This document shows positions 33,610 to 41,344 of a stretch of DNA of 48,224 nt, one piece after another; positions within the stretch are counted from its first letter, which is position 1; each line of letters opens with the position of its first letter. The stretch is from Thermoleophilia bacterium UBA2241 (lineage in GTDB: Bacteria > Actinomycetota > Thermoleophilia > UBA2241). Under the pieces are notes generated by a model. It made no database searches, was not told where the DNA came from, and worked only from the letters and a program-made list of their open reading frames with translations. Made by a program: the position numbers and the translations under genes. Where the stretch lies: the NCBI GenBank assembly GCA_002347645.1, contig DDYF01000058.1, forward strand, positions 27,607 through 75,830, written 5' to 3'.

Positions 33610-35040
33610 GTGCAGACCCCGCGTACCCTGTCCATGGGATTCCGGACGCGCATCTTGCTCGTCTTTGTCGGGCTGCTCGCTCTCGGCACGATCGCCTCGA
33701 TCCTCGTCGCGCGCGAGGTCGTCTACTCGCGGCTCGACCAGCGCATCGACGACGAACTGAACCAGGAGGCGAAGGAGTTGCGCCGCTTGGCCGGCAGCAT
33801 CGATCCCTCGACGGGTCGCCCGTTCGGCAGAAACGTGCGCAGGCTCTTCGAGACGTTCTTCGAACGGAACGCCGCGTCCCGCGGCGAGGTGATGCTGACC
33901 TTCGTCAACGGGAACCCGTTCATGCGGAGCCGGCAGTTGGAGAGTTACCGGCTCGACGAGGACGCGGCGCTGGTCGCGCACTGGAGCGGCGTGACCGAGC
34001 CCGAGCGCGGCACGGCTGAGACCCCGGCGGGGCCGGTCGACTACCTGGCGATCCCCCTGCTCTGGGACGACAAGGTGCTTGGCGTGTTCGTGGTCACACA
34101 GTTTCGCGACCGGCAGCAGGAGCCGTTCGACGACGCCATCATCGCCGCGGGCGCCGTCGGCGTCGCCGTCCTGCTCATCGGCTCGCTGCTCGCCTGGCTC
34201 TTGGCGGAGGGCGTCCTGCGCCCCGTCAGATCGATGACGCACGCGGCGCGCACCATCTCGGAGTCGGAACTCACGCGACGCATCGAGGTGCGCGGCGACG
34301 ACGAGCTCGCGGAGCTGGCGCGGACCTTCAACGCGATGCTCGACCGCCTCGAGGCCGCGTTCGCCGGTCAACGGCGCTTCCTCGACGACGTGGGGCACGA
34401 ACTGCGGACGCCAATCACCATCGTCCGCGGCCACCTGGAGCTGCTCGAGGACGACCCCGAGGAGCGCGCCGCGACGCTCGCCATGGTCATGGACGAGCTG
34501 GACCGCATGACGCGGATCGTCGACGATCTCCTCCTGCTGGTGAAGGCTGAGCAGCCCGACTTCCTGCGCCTCCAGACGGTGGACGTGGCGACCCTCACGG
34601 CGGAGTTGGCCGCCAAGGCGAGCGCCCTCGCCCCTCGCGACTGGAGGGTCGAGGACCAAGGCAGGGGCCTCGTCGTGGCGGACCGGCACCGACTGACTCA
34701 GGCGCTCATGCAGCTCGCCGCGAACGCGGCGAGCCACACGCGGGACGGCGACGTGATCGCCTTCGGCTCGGCCGTCGCCGCCGGCGAAGCGCGCTTCTGG
34801 GTGCGCGACGAAGGGCCGGGCATCGCTCCCGAGGATCACGCGGCGATCTTCGAGCGGTTCGCGCGCCGGCGCGGCGACCGTCATGCCGGCGGCGCGGGAC
34901 TCGGGCTCTCCATCGTGCGCGCGATCGCCGAGGCCCACGGTGGCCGGGTCGACCTCGCGAGCGCCCCGGGCGCCGGGGCCACGTTCACCGTCGTCGTGCC
35001 CGCCGAAGGGCCGCCGAGCCGGAGGGAGTCTGCCACATGA
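33610..35040 (+). CDS. Two-component sensor histidine kinase
   Basis: A 476-residue membrane kinase. Helix one follows the N-terminus (TRILLVFVGLLALGTIASIL), an extracytoplasmic sensor of about 130 residues comes next, then helix two (AAGAVGVAVLLIGSLLAWLL), a HAMP linker, the phospho-acceptor box DVGHELRTPITIVRGHLELL, and an ATPase domain with the N box LAANAASHTRDG, G1 DEGPGIAPED and G2 GGAGLGLSIV. The GTG at 33610 is preceded by GGGAGA; an in-frame ATG at 33541 overlaps the promoter. The stop overlaps the response regulator start as ATGA. Confidence 0.9.
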   Translation: MQTPRTLSMGFRTRILLVFVGLLALGTIASILVAREVVYSRLDQRIDDELNQEAKELRRLAGSIDPSTGRPFGRNVRRLFETFFERNAASRGEVMLTFVNGNPFMRSRQLESYRLDEDAALVAHWSGVTEPERGTAETPAGPVDYLAIPLLWDDKVLGVFVVTQFRDRQQEPFDDAIIAAGAVGVAVLLIGSLLAWLLAEGVLRPVRSMTHAARTISESELTRRIEVRGDDELAELARTFNAMLDRLEAAFAGQRRFLDDVGHELRTPITIVRGHLELLEDDPEERAATLAMVMDELDRMTRIVDDLLLLVKAEQPDFLRLQTVDVATLTAELAAKASALAPRDWRVEDQGRGLVVADRHRLTQALMQLAANAASHTRDGDVIAFGSAVAAGEARFWVRDEGPGIAPEDHAAIFERFARRRGDRHAGGAGLGLSIVRAIAEAHGGRVDLASAPGAGATFTVVVPAEGPPSRRESAT

Positions 35041-35711
35041 CGCGTATCCTGATTGTCGAGGACGAAGCGCGCATCGCCTCGTTCCTCGTGAAGGGGTTGA
35101 AGGCGCAGGGTTACGCCACCGAGGTCGCGGCGACCGGCGGCGACGGGTTCGCGCGTGCGCGCAGCGGCGAGTTCGACCTGATGATCCTCGATCTGGGACT
35201 CCCAGACCGCGACGGCCTCACCGTGCTGCGCGACCTGCGCGACCGTGACCGGCGACTGCCCGTGGTGATCCTCACCGCGCGCGACGACGTCGCCGACACC
35301 GTGTCCGGCTTCGAGAGCGGCGCCAACGACTACGTCACCAAGCCCTTCAAGTTCGACGAGCTGCTGGCGCGCATCCGCGTGCGCCTGCGGGAGAGCGCGC
35401 CGGCTCCCGAGGAGTCGGTGTTGCGCGTCGAGGGCGCGGCGCTCGACTTGCGCACGCGCCGCGCCCTCGTCGGCGACCGCGACCTCGAGCTCAGCGCGCG
35501 GGAGTTCGCTCTGGCCGAGTTCTTCTTCCGCCACCCCGGCCAGGTACTGAGCCGCGAGCAGATCCTGAGCAGCGTATGGGGCTACGACTTCGACCCGGGG
35601 TCCAACGTGGTCGACGTGTACGTCGGGTACCTGCGCAAGAAGCTCGGGCCCAACCTGATCACGAGCGTGCGCGGCATGGGCTACCGGCTGGAGCGAGCCG
35701 GCCGCGCCTGA
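35037..35711 (+). CDS. OmpR-family response regulator
   Basis: A 224-residue regulator. The receiver domain has the acidic pair ED at 8-9, phospho-acceptor D52 in MILDLGLP, T80 and K102 in YVTKPF. The DNA-binding winged helix occupies about 130-224 (ELSAREFALAEFFFRHPGQ, SNVVDVYVGYLRKKLG, SVRGMGYRLE). It is coupled to the sensor kinase by ATGA overlap. A CTCATCC direct repeat with 11-base spacing upstream of the kinase gene at 32000 is a candidate target. Confidence 0.93.
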   Translation: MTRILIVEDEARIASFLVKGLKAQGYATEVAATGGDGFARARSGEFDLMILDLGLPDRDGLTVLRDLRDRDRRLPVVILTARDDVADTVSGFESGANDYVTKPFKFDELLARIRVRLRESAPAPEESVLRVEGAALDLRTRRALVGDRDLELSAREFALAEFFFRHPGQVLSREQILSSVWGYDFDPGSNVVDVYVGYLRKKLGPNLITSVRGMGYRLERAGRA

Positions 35712-35726
35712 GGCGCGGGACCGCCT

Positions 35727-36368
35727 TCACCCCCGCGCCGCCACCCGCAGGCCGGCGTCCCAGCCCGGCGCCCTGCCGGCGGCCGGCAGCCGCGCTTCCC
35801 CCACGCCGATGCCGCTGCGCGCGAGCGCCCACGAGACGATCGAGTTCGAGTTCCACATCTCGCCGGCGCGCAGCTCGTCCCGTCCCCACACCGGCGCCGG
35901 CACGAGCGGCAGGGTCTGCAGCAGGCGCTCCGTCTGGGCGGCGTCCTCCGTCAGGCGCCGCGGGCTCTCGACCGCCCACTCCAGGTCGGGGATCACGCCG
36001 TCGCGCCAGCAGCGCACCTCGTAGCGGAAGATACGCAGGCCGCCGAGCAGGCGGCTCCCCACCGGCCCGCCGGCCACGACCCCCCGCTCGGCGCCGCGGC
36101 CGTCCGGCACGGGAGTGCTCTCGATGGTGAAGCGGCCGTCGGGCGTCCGCACGATAAGGGCGGCGTGGTAAAGGTCGCACGGGCGCCGCCGCTCGACGAG
36201 CGCGACCAGCCGCTCGTACACCTTGCCGTTGAGCCGCACCACGTGGCCCCCGGCGCCGAGCGGCAGCCAGTTGAGGTCGACGCCGAGGCCGTCCGCGGGC
36301 GGAGTCGCCGCCGCCGAGGTCGTGGCGGCCGCTCGATCGCGCTGTTCGCGGTGGGTCGAGTCGTCCAT
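35727..36368 (-). CDS. Hypothetical protein
   Basis: A 213-residue soluble protein I cannot name with certainty. The N-terminal 35 residues are low complexity. The middle has LYHAALIVRTPDGRFTIESTPV, GPVGSRLLGGLRIFRYEVRCW and a C-terminal EMWNSNSIVSWALARSG, which looks like a papain-like/NlpC-type or PPPDE-like enzyme layout (His in LYHAALIV, Asn in MWNSNS), but the cysteine position is not clear. The ATG at 36368 is chosen because a minus-strand TATTAT lies 11 bases upstream, giving a near-leaderless transcript. It is convergent with the two-component operon. Confidence 0.7.
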   Translation of the reverse strand: MDDSTHREQRDRAAATTSAAATPPADGLGVDLNWLPLGAGGHVVRLNGKVYERLVALVERRRPCDLYHAALIVRTPDGRFTIESTPVPDGRGAERGVVAGGPVGSRLLGGLRIFRYEVRCWRDGVIPDLEWAVESPRRLTEDAAQTERLLQTLPLVPAPVWGRDELRAGEMWNSNSIVSWALARSGIGVGEARLPAAGRAPGWDAGLRVAARG

Positions 36369-36379
36369 GAACTGCGCAC

Positions 36380-36385
36380 ATAATA
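36380..36385 (-). promoter_or_regulatory. -10 element, near-leaderless
   Basis: TATTAT on the minus strand, 11 bases before ATG 36368. No Shine-Dalgarno between them. Confidence 0.45.
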
Positions 36386-36480
36386 CAGGCGCCGCTCTGC
36401 CGGGCAGCCTCGTTCCCGCATCCGTCACGGGGTCTCACCGCCCCCGCCCGTCACCACCGGATGCGCCCCACCCCCGGTGG

Positions 36481-36486
36481 TACAAT
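36481..36486 (+). promoter_or_regulatory. -10 element of the tRNA-Lys gene
   Basis: TACAAT nine bases before the first base of the tRNA. Same hexamer as at 1962. Confidence 0.55.
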
Positions 36487-36495
36487 CGCGCTCCC

Positions 36496-36571
36496 GGGCC
36501 GCTAGCTCAGTTGGCAGAGCAGGGGACTTTTAATCCCAAGGTCGTTGGTTCGATCCCAACGCGGCCCACCA
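36496..36571 (+). tRNA. tRNA-Lys (anticodon TTT), attachment site of the element
   Basis: A 76-base cloverleaf with encoded CCA. Acceptor GGGCCGC pairs with GCGGCCC, D arm GCTC/GAGC, anticodon loop CTTTTAA, T arm GTTGG/CCAAC. The anticodon stem has a G-A mismatch at pair 27-43. The 3' part from 36527 on is duplicated at 46028, so this tRNA was rebuilt by the integrated element. Its T-loop reads TTCGATC while the displaced end reads TTCGAAT. Confidence 0.95.
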
Positions 36572-36572
36572 C
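36527..36572 (+). repeat. attL (46-bp direct repeat)
   Basis: The 46 bases from the anticodon loop to just past the CCA repeat at 46028-46073 with only two mismatches, at 36554 and 36555. Everything between is the integrated element. The crossover must lie 5' of the mismatches, i.e. between the anticodon loop and the T loop. Confidence 0.9.
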
Positions 36573-36590
36573 CGTTTCCCCTGGAAACGG
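36572..36590 (+). terminator. Hairpin just after the tRNA
   Basis: CCGTTTCC (36572-36579) pairs with GGAAACGG (36583-36590) around CCT. It begins one base after the CCA and lies on the element side of attL, so the element supplies the tRNA terminator. The remaining 170 bases to 36760 show no gene. Confidence 0.55.
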
Positions 36591-36759
36591 CCACTTTCTC
36601 GCAGGGGCCCTCCTGCCACCACAGGCCGAAATCCGCCCGAGTTACACGAAAGATTCACGTTCCCCGAGCCGACTCCCGTCCCTTCCGTTCCCGCCGAGCT
36701 GCGTGATAGCGTCAGGACACACTCCGGCGAAGCCGCCGACAGAATAGGAGGGCTGGGGC

Positions 36760-37272
36760 GTGGGTGAACTCATCTACCAGACGAGTCCCGAGGTCACGTT
36801 TGCGTCCAACACGTTCGTGAACGTGCCGACCATTCTGCAGTTCGACGACACTCCCCTCATCTCCGTGGTCCGCGAGGAGCAGCTGGGATACACGACCGAA
36901 ATCCCCATCTACGATGCCAGCGGCGTGTACCTCGCCAAGGTGCGCGGAACACGCGTCTACCCGACCCCCGAGGGCAAGGAGGCAGGGGTTCGTATTCGCC
37001 AACTGCCCATGATCTGGATATGCGAGGTCGATGACCGGACCGCGTTCGAGATTCACCAACAGCCGGGTGACGCGTTCCGCACGGAGGCGGAGCTCTTCGC
37101 ACCGACGGGTCACTTCCTCAAGGTCTCCGATTCGCCGGTTCCTCAGTTGGTGAACGCCAGTGGATCTGCGCTCAATGTCGGCGGCATCACCATGACCGGA
37201 TGCCAGTTCAACGGCGTTCGAATCGGTGTTTGGATTCGCAGCGATGGCAGTGTGGCCATAGGCGTGGGCTGA
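36760..37272 (+). CDS. Hypothetical beta-rich cargo protein
   Basis: A 170-residue protein not recognised. The first 115 residues (SPEVTFASNTFVNVPTILQF, ISVVREEQLGYTTEIPIYD, LPMIWICEVDDRTAFEIH) look like a mixed beta domain, and the last 30 (GGITMTGCQFNGVRIGVWI) like a beta-helix turn with alternating hydrophobics. No signal peptide, membrane helix or catalytic motif stands out. The GTG at 36760 has TAGGAGGG upstream. It is the first gene inside attL and precedes the GIY-YIG gene by 32 bases on the same strand, so both form a cargo operon. Confidence 0.7.
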   Translation: MGELIYQTSPEVTFASNTFVNVPTILQFDDTPLISVVREEQLGYTTEIPIYDASGVYLAKVRGTRVYPTPEGKEAGVRIRQLPMIWICEVDDRTAFEIHQQPGDAFRTEAELFAPTGHFLKVSDSPVPQLVNASGSALNVGGITMTGCQFNGVRIGVWIRSDGSVAIGVG

Positions 37273-37304
37273 CTGGGCCGACGTCGCCGCTCCACCCAGC
37301 CAGC

Positions 37305-38036
37305 ATGGTCAGCAGAGACCACATCCTCGCGGAGATTCGGCGAACCGCCACTGAGAATGGCGGTCGTCCCCTGGGCAGGGTGCGCTTCACCACCGAGACA
37401 GGAATCCGCGAGGGTGACTGGTCTGGGCGCTACTGGGCTCGGTGGAGCGATGCGGTCATCGAGGCCGGCCTTGAGCCTAATGCGATGCGAGGTTCGTTCG
37501 GCTCTGACGACGTGGTGGACAGGCTCGCACTGCTGATTCAGGAGCTTGGGCGATTCCCAACGACGCCGGAGCTCAAGATGAAGCGGCGCACTGACTCGTC
37601 GTTTCCAAGTCACAACACAATCGCCAAACTCGGCAGAAAATCACAGCGCGCTCGTCGCGTCCTGGACTATTGCGCGGGCCGGCCCGACCTGGCTGATGTG
37701 GCTGCCGTGTGTGAACCCTTGGCGGGTGATGAGGACGCTGAGCCGGTGGAGGCTGTTGGGACATCGACGCTGGGCGAGCAGTTCGGTTTCGTCTACCTGA
37801 TGAAGTCCGGGCGGTTCTACAAGATAGGACGAAGCACCTGCGCCGAGAAGCGCGCGTACGAGGTCCAGCTGGTCCTGCCCGAAGAACTCACGTTGGTGCA
37901 CAAGATCAAGACGGATGACCCTGTCGGCATCGAGGCGTACTGGCATTCCCGATTCGCTGACCGCCGGCTAAGAGGCGAATGGTTCGACCTCAAAGCCGAC
38001 GACGTCCGGGCATTCCGCCGTCGAACGTTCATGTGA
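37305..38036 (+). CDS. GIY-YIG nuclease with HNH-associated helical repeats
   Basis: A 243-residue protein. Residues about 3-60 (HILAEIRRTATENGGRPLGR then DWSGRYWARWSDAVIEAGLE) and about 66-125 (RLALLIQELGRFPTTPELKM) resemble the DNA-binding repeats of homing endonucleases. The C-terminal about 95 residues carry a GIY-YIG/T5orf172-like nuclease: FVYLMKSGRFYKIGRS, then a conserved GIEAYWHSRFADRR and a final EWFDL. It likely cuts DNA. Together with the preceding unknown gene it occupies the slot where phage satellites carry anti-phage or interference genes; that role is inference. It converges on the integrase gene, ending 8 bases from its stop. Confidence 0.8.
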   Translation: MVSRDHILAEIRRTATENGGRPLGRVRFTTETGIREGDWSGRYWARWSDAVIEAGLEPNAMRGSFGSDDVVDRLALLIQELGRFPTTPELKMKRRTDSSFPSHNTIAKLGRKSQRARRVLDYCAGRPDLADVAAVCEPLAGDEDAEPVEAVGTSTLGEQFGFVYLMKSGRFYKIGRSTCAEKRAYEVQLVLPEELTLVHKIKTDDPVGIEAYWHSRFADRRLRGEWFDLKADDVRAFRRRTFM

Positions 38037-38044
38037 CGTCGGGT

Positions 38045-39385
38045 TCAGTCCGCGTCGATACTCGCCTCAATCAACTCGGCGGCGCTCTCCTGCATCCCCG
38101 CGAGCACGTGGCTGTAGGTGTCGAGCGTAATCATCACGTTCGCGTGGCCCAGTCGCTCGCTCATGACCTTCGGGTGGACGCCCTCCAGGAGCCCGAGCGT
38201 CGCGTAGGTGTGGCGCACGTCGTGAAGCCGGATACGCGGGAATGCCGGCGGATCGCCCTCTGCCCCTGACTCCTTGTGGCGTTTGGCGATGTCCGCCGCG
38301 ATGGCGGCGTGGTGCTCCTCGAACATCTTGGTCACGCGGTCGGGGTGCAGAGGCGCGCCGGCCTTGTCGGTGAAGACGTAGGTGTCAGGTCCCTGTGACA
38401 CGCCGAGGTCCAACAGCTCGTCGGCCTGAACGTCACGCCATGCCTTCAACGCTTCCACGGTGTTGGCGCCCACCGGCAGCGACCGCCCCGGGCCGGTCTT
38501 CGAGGTCCGCACGATGACCTTGTAGCCCACCGTGACGCGCGCCTGCTGGACGGTCAGCCGGGACTTCTCAAGGTCGACGTGCCGCCACTGGAGCCCCAAG
38601 GCCTCGCCCCGGCGCATCCCCGTCGTCGCATACACGCGCCAAAGCGCAAACAGCCGGTCATCGACCACGGCGCCGAGGAACGTCCGCAGCTGCTCGCGCG
38701 TCCAGACCTTCATCTCGTGAGTGTGACGCTTCACGCGCGGTGGATCTGCCAGCGCCGCGACGTTGCGCGGGACCAGTCCCCAGCGGACGGCATCGCGGAG
38801 CGCGCGGCGCAGCGTCGCGTGGATGCCCCGTCGAGTGCTCGCCGATAGGAGGTTGGCCCGGTGCCTGCACTTCGTCTGCGCCAACTCCCGGTACATGGCG
38901 TTGACGTGGCCGGGGTCAAGGTGGCGCAGCCGCATGTGACCGATGTGCGGCAAGAGGTACGTGTTCACGTCGTGGGTGTAGGACGCGAACGTGCTGGGCG
39001 CTATGGAGCTCTCGATGTCGGGGAGCCAGCGCTGGACAAGGAACTCGGCCACGGTCAGGTTGGTCGGCTCCTGGTACGTCCCGTCCTCACGCTTGCCGAG
39101 CTGGTCGCGCATGGCCTTGTCGGCCTCACCCTTGAGCTGGAACCCGCTCTTGGTGTACTGCCGCCGCTCGCTCACCTGCTCCAGTTCGCCGCCGCACTTC
39201 GGGCACTTCGCTAGAGGCTTGCCCTTCAACCAGTGGAGCCGACGCCGGCCGTTCTTCTCAGTGCAGGCCATGCAGAGCTGGGCCGGCTGGTCCCCCAACT
39301 CGATGCAGAACCCGTAGGGCGGCCCCTCCCGCTTGCCAGTCTTGGCGTTGATCTTCTTGCCGAGCGAGTAGACGTGGCCCTTCAT
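38045..39385 (-). CDS. int: Tyrosine recombinase (integrase) with zinc-ribbon
   Basis: A 446-residue integrase that should insert and excise the element at the tRNA-Lys. The N-terminus has a zinc-ribbon-like set of cysteines (LCMACTEKNG, AKCPKCGGEL, about residues 37-68), then an arm/core-binding region (TVAEFLVQRWLPDIESS). The catalytic residues are all present: R in TGMRRGEALGLQW, H-x-x-R in LHDVRHTYA, H in ERLGHANV and Y in TLDTYSHVL. The start overlaps the preceding 72-residue gene by four bases (ATGA), so both are one operon read toward attL. A minus-strand TATACT at 39638 is the likely promoter. Confidence 0.95.
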   Translation of the reverse strand: MKGHVYSLGKKINAKTGKREGPPYGFCIELGDQPAQLCMACTEKNGRRRLHWLKGKPLAKCPKCGGELEQVSERRQYTKSGFQLKGEADKAMRDQLGKREDGTYQEPTNLTVAEFLVQRWLPDIESSIAPSTFASYTHDVNTYLLPHIGHMRLRHLDPGHVNAMYRELAQTKCRHRANLLSASTRRGIHATLRRALRDAVRWGLVPRNVAALADPPRVKRHTHEMKVWTREQLRTFLGAVVDDRLFALWRVYATTGMRRGEALGLQWRHVDLEKSRLTVQQARVTVGYKVIVRTSKTGPGRSLPVGANTVEALKAWRDVQADELLDLGVSQGPDTYVFTDKAGAPLHPDRVTKMFEEHHAAIAADIAKRHKESGAEGDPPAFPRIRLHDVRHTYATLGLLEGVHPKVMSERLGHANVMITLDTYSHVLAGMQESAAELIEASIDAD

Positions 39386-39600
39386 GAGTCCACCCGGTTC
39401 AGCCAGCGCTCAACGTCGTCCATGGTGAGGCTGTAGGGCGGGTCCTCGCCCGCGTAGGCGGTGCCGTCCTTCCATGCCAGCATGTAGCCGTCGTATCCGA
39501 CCGCGAGCGGGTCACGCCGGCGGCACTTGTGCAGCCGCAGTCCCCGTCTATCGGCGACGCGCCGAAGTCGGTTCTCGCGCACCTTGTCCTCTGCCCTCAT
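39382..39600 (-). CDS. Small integrase-partner protein
   Basis: A 72-residue basic protein, RAEDKVRENRLRRVADRRGL then YDGYMLAWKDGTAYAG and a final acidic MDDVERWLNRV. Proteins of this type commonly sit just upstream of integrases in actinobacterial integrative elements. The RLRRVADRRGLRLHK segment could bind DNA, so a recombination-directionality role is possible but unproven. ATG at 39600 follows AGGAGGAG; its stop overlaps the integrase start. Confidence 0.75.
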   Translation of the reverse strand: MRAEDKVRENRLRRVADRRGLRLHKCRRRDPLAVGYDGYMLAWKDGTAYAGEDPPYSLTMDDVERWLNRVDS

Positions 39601-39637
39601 CGCTCCTCCTGCGAGGTTGCTAGTAGACCTGACCGAA

Positions 39638-39643
39638 GTATAC
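39638..39643 (-). promoter_or_regulatory. -10 element of the integrase operon
   Basis: TATACT on the minus strand, about 37 bases before ATG 39600. It is in the 296-base divergent gap (39601-39896), the expected control region of the element. Confidence 0.5.
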
Positions 39644-39856
39644 CCGAAGACGTGCCAGAAGGCATACCCCAGAAGCCATGAGGCATGGGTCCATCATGTA
39701 GCCAATCGCAAGTCGCGACGCAAACTGCCTGCTAAACACCAAGCTTCCCGTCATATCACCAAGTTCTCGGAGCCTTCATGGAGCGGTTTGAACCGCGCGA
39801 CCTCCGGGAGACGGTTGCGCTCCTCTGAAGCCGGGGTTCGATGTTCCTCAGATGAC

Positions 39857-39877
39857 CCGCCGTTGTACGAACGGCGG
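39857..39877. promoter_or_regulatory. Inverted repeat before the XRE gene
   Basis: CCGCCGTT (39857-39864) and AACGGCGG (39870-39877) around GTACG, ending 19 bases before the GTG of the XRE-type gene and seven before its AAGGAGG. A candidate operator for that regulator. Confidence 0.45.
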
Positions 39878-39896
39878 CCCGGACAAGGAGGTCTGC

Positions 39897-40097
39897 GTGA
39901 AGAGGTGTCAACAGCTCCGTGAGGCACAGGGGAGATCGAAGAACGCCGTGGCGAAGGACGCGCGGCTCACGCCCTCCTGCCTCAGCACCATCGAGTCGGG
40001 AAGGTGGCACCCGTACGACGTCCAGCTCGCCCGTCTCGCGGAGAGCCTGGGCTTCTTCGGGGACCCCTCCACTCTTCTGGAGGAAGTCGATGAGTGA
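39897..40097 (+). CDS. XRE-type HTH regulator
   Basis: A 66-residue protein that is essentially one helix-turn-helix: LREAQGRSKNAVAKDARLTP, SCLSTIESGRWHPYDVQLAR, LAESLGFFGDPSTLL. It probably controls the divergent integrase operon and the rightward genes, like the master regulator of satellites. GTG at 39897 has AAGGAGG six bases upstream. The last eight bases overlap the next gene. Confidence 0.85.
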   Translation: MKRCQQLREAQGRSKNAVAKDARLTPSCLSTIESGRWHPYDVQLARLAESLGFFGDPSTLLEEVDE

Positions 40098-40317
40098 CCT
40101 GCGCCCGGTCATCGAGCGGCTGCGGACTCAGACCACGGTGAGCATGGCCGACGCCTGCGCGGCGCTCGGGTTCTCCATCAACCGGGGATACCTCGCCGCT
40201 CGCGACGGCCGGGAGCTCGCTCCGGGCGTCCGCGCGATCCGCGTAGGCGAGCACAAGGTTGTCGTCCCCGCCCGGCCGCTCGCCCGCGTGCTCGGTCTAC
40301 TCATCGAGGAGGACTGA
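40090..40317 (+). CDS. Excisionase/AlpA-like HTH protein
   Basis: A 75-residue MerR/excisionase-type DNA-binding protein: VSMADACAALGFSINRGYLA (helix-turn-helix), then GVRAIRVGEHKVVVPARPLA, the wing typical of this family. It may act as excisionase or as an AlpA-type activator. It overlaps the XRE gene by eight bases. Confidence 0.8.
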   Translation: MSDLRPVIERLRTQTTVSMADACAALGFSINRGYLAARDGRELAPGVRAIRVGEHKVVVPARPLARVLGLLIEED

Positions 40318-40320
40318 CCC

Positions 40321-40554
40321 ATGGGCATGAGCCTGCAAGACGAGCGCATGTACCTGGAAATGTACTGCACCCTCATGGACCTGTATCCCACGGAGAGGGA
40401 GAAGGCCGGGGAGGGGCTCAGCGAGGACTTCAAGCGCAACATGCGCGAGGTCGCGTACCGGACCCTCCGGCGCGCCGCTGAGCAAATCAAGCACGACCTC
40501 ATGCTCATGCAAGCCCGCGAGATTCAGGAGGCGAACCGTCTTGCCCAAGGATGA
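40321..40554 (+). CDS. Small helical protein
   Basis: A 77-residue helical protein (SLQDERMYLEMYCTLMDLYP ... MREVAYRTLRRAAEQIKHDL). Not recognised. The ATG follows GAGGAGG and begins three bases after the previous stop; the end overlaps the next start by 14 bases. Confidence 0.65.
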   Translation: MGMSLQDERMYLEMYCTLMDLYPTEREKAGEGLSEDFKRNMREVAYRTLRRAAEQIKHDLMLMQAREIQEANRLAQG

Positions 40555-40723
40555 CGACAACAACACAACTCTGACCGAGGCCGAGTACCACGAGCTGACC
40601 AAGGAAGGCCGATGCAAGTACCCGAGCAACGACCCCATCCACCAGCCGCCCCCGGCCGAGAAGCCGGTCGAGGACATGGAGCCGCAGGACTACATCGACC
40701 GCATGAACTGGGAGCACCGATGA
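40541..40723 (+). CDS. Small acidic protein
   Basis: A 60-residue protein, PKDDDNNTTLTEAEYHELTK with a later QDYIDRMNWEHR. TTG start with AGGAGG at the right distance (40527-40532). Overlaps the genes on both sides. No family recognised. Confidence 0.55.
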   Translation: MPKDDDNNTTLTEAEYHELTKEGRCKYPSNDPIHQPPPAEKPVEDMEPQDYIDRMNWEHR

Positions 40724-40854
40724 CGCGCGAGCCGAGCATCGCAGACGAGTGGGCGGCCAACTGGGTCCAGAGGGCTCACGAGGCATCACAGAACGCGGTC
40801 GCAGCGGACGCGGCGGCCAAGGCCGAGGAGAGCGAGGACGACGATGACGAGTGA
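40720..40854 (+). CDS. Very small Ala/Asp-rich protein
   Basis: A 44-residue peptide (TREPSIADEWAANWVQRAHE, ending in an EDDDDE tail). ATG overlaps the previous stop as ATGA and its end overlaps the next start. Inferred from the unbroken overlapping chain; no family known. Confidence 0.5.
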   Translation: MTREPSIADEWAANWVQRAHEASQNAVAADAAAKAEESEDDDDE

Positions 40855-41344
40855 CCCCCAGAAGCTGCTCGCCGAGGCCGAGGAGGCCGAACGGCTGGCG
40901 GCCGAGAAGCGTGAAGAGGCCGAGCGCGTGGCCAAGGCCGACGCCGAGCGCAAGGAAGCAATCGAGAAGGAGTGGTACGCGGCACACGAGGACGAGTACT
41001 ACACGCTCCCCGTGGCCATCAGCGACGCCCGCCGGGTGTTCATCGAGGCGGCGCGCAGCGGCGACCTGCAGGGCGCCTACACCGCGTGGTTGGCGTGGCA
41101 GCGGGTCTGGAGTGAGCAGGCCGCGTGGGCCTCGCTGCTGCACTACAAGCTCTACGGGTTCGGGTCGCGCAAGGTGCCCGAGAAGCCGGGTCACACCATC
41201 AGCGGGCAGATCATCGCCCAGCGCCACGGCCTCGGCAACTTCTCGAAGGACCTCGCCGAAGCGCTTCACCCGGTCATCAAGGAAGATGCCGCTGCCTACG
41301 TGAGCGAGCGGACCGCTGATCTGCGCGCGAAGGTCGGCAAGTGA
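40844..41344 (+). CDS. Hypothetical coiled-coil protein
   Basis: A 166-residue protein with a charged N-terminal coiled coil (AEEAERLAAEKREEAERVAK, about residues 10-45) and a Trp-rich helical C-terminal part (AYTAWLAWQRVWSEQAAWAS). Not recognised. It immediately precedes and overlaps the primase gene (GTGA), so a role in element replication or its control is plausible. Confidence 0.65.
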   Translation: MTSDPQKLLAEAEEAERLAAEKREEAERVAKADAERKEAIEKEWYAAHEDEYYTLPVAISDARRVFIEAARSGDLQGAYTAWLAWQRVWSEQAAWASLLHYKLYGFGSRKVPEKPGHTISGQIIAQRHGLGNFSKDLAEALHPVIKEDAAAYVSERTADLRAKVGK

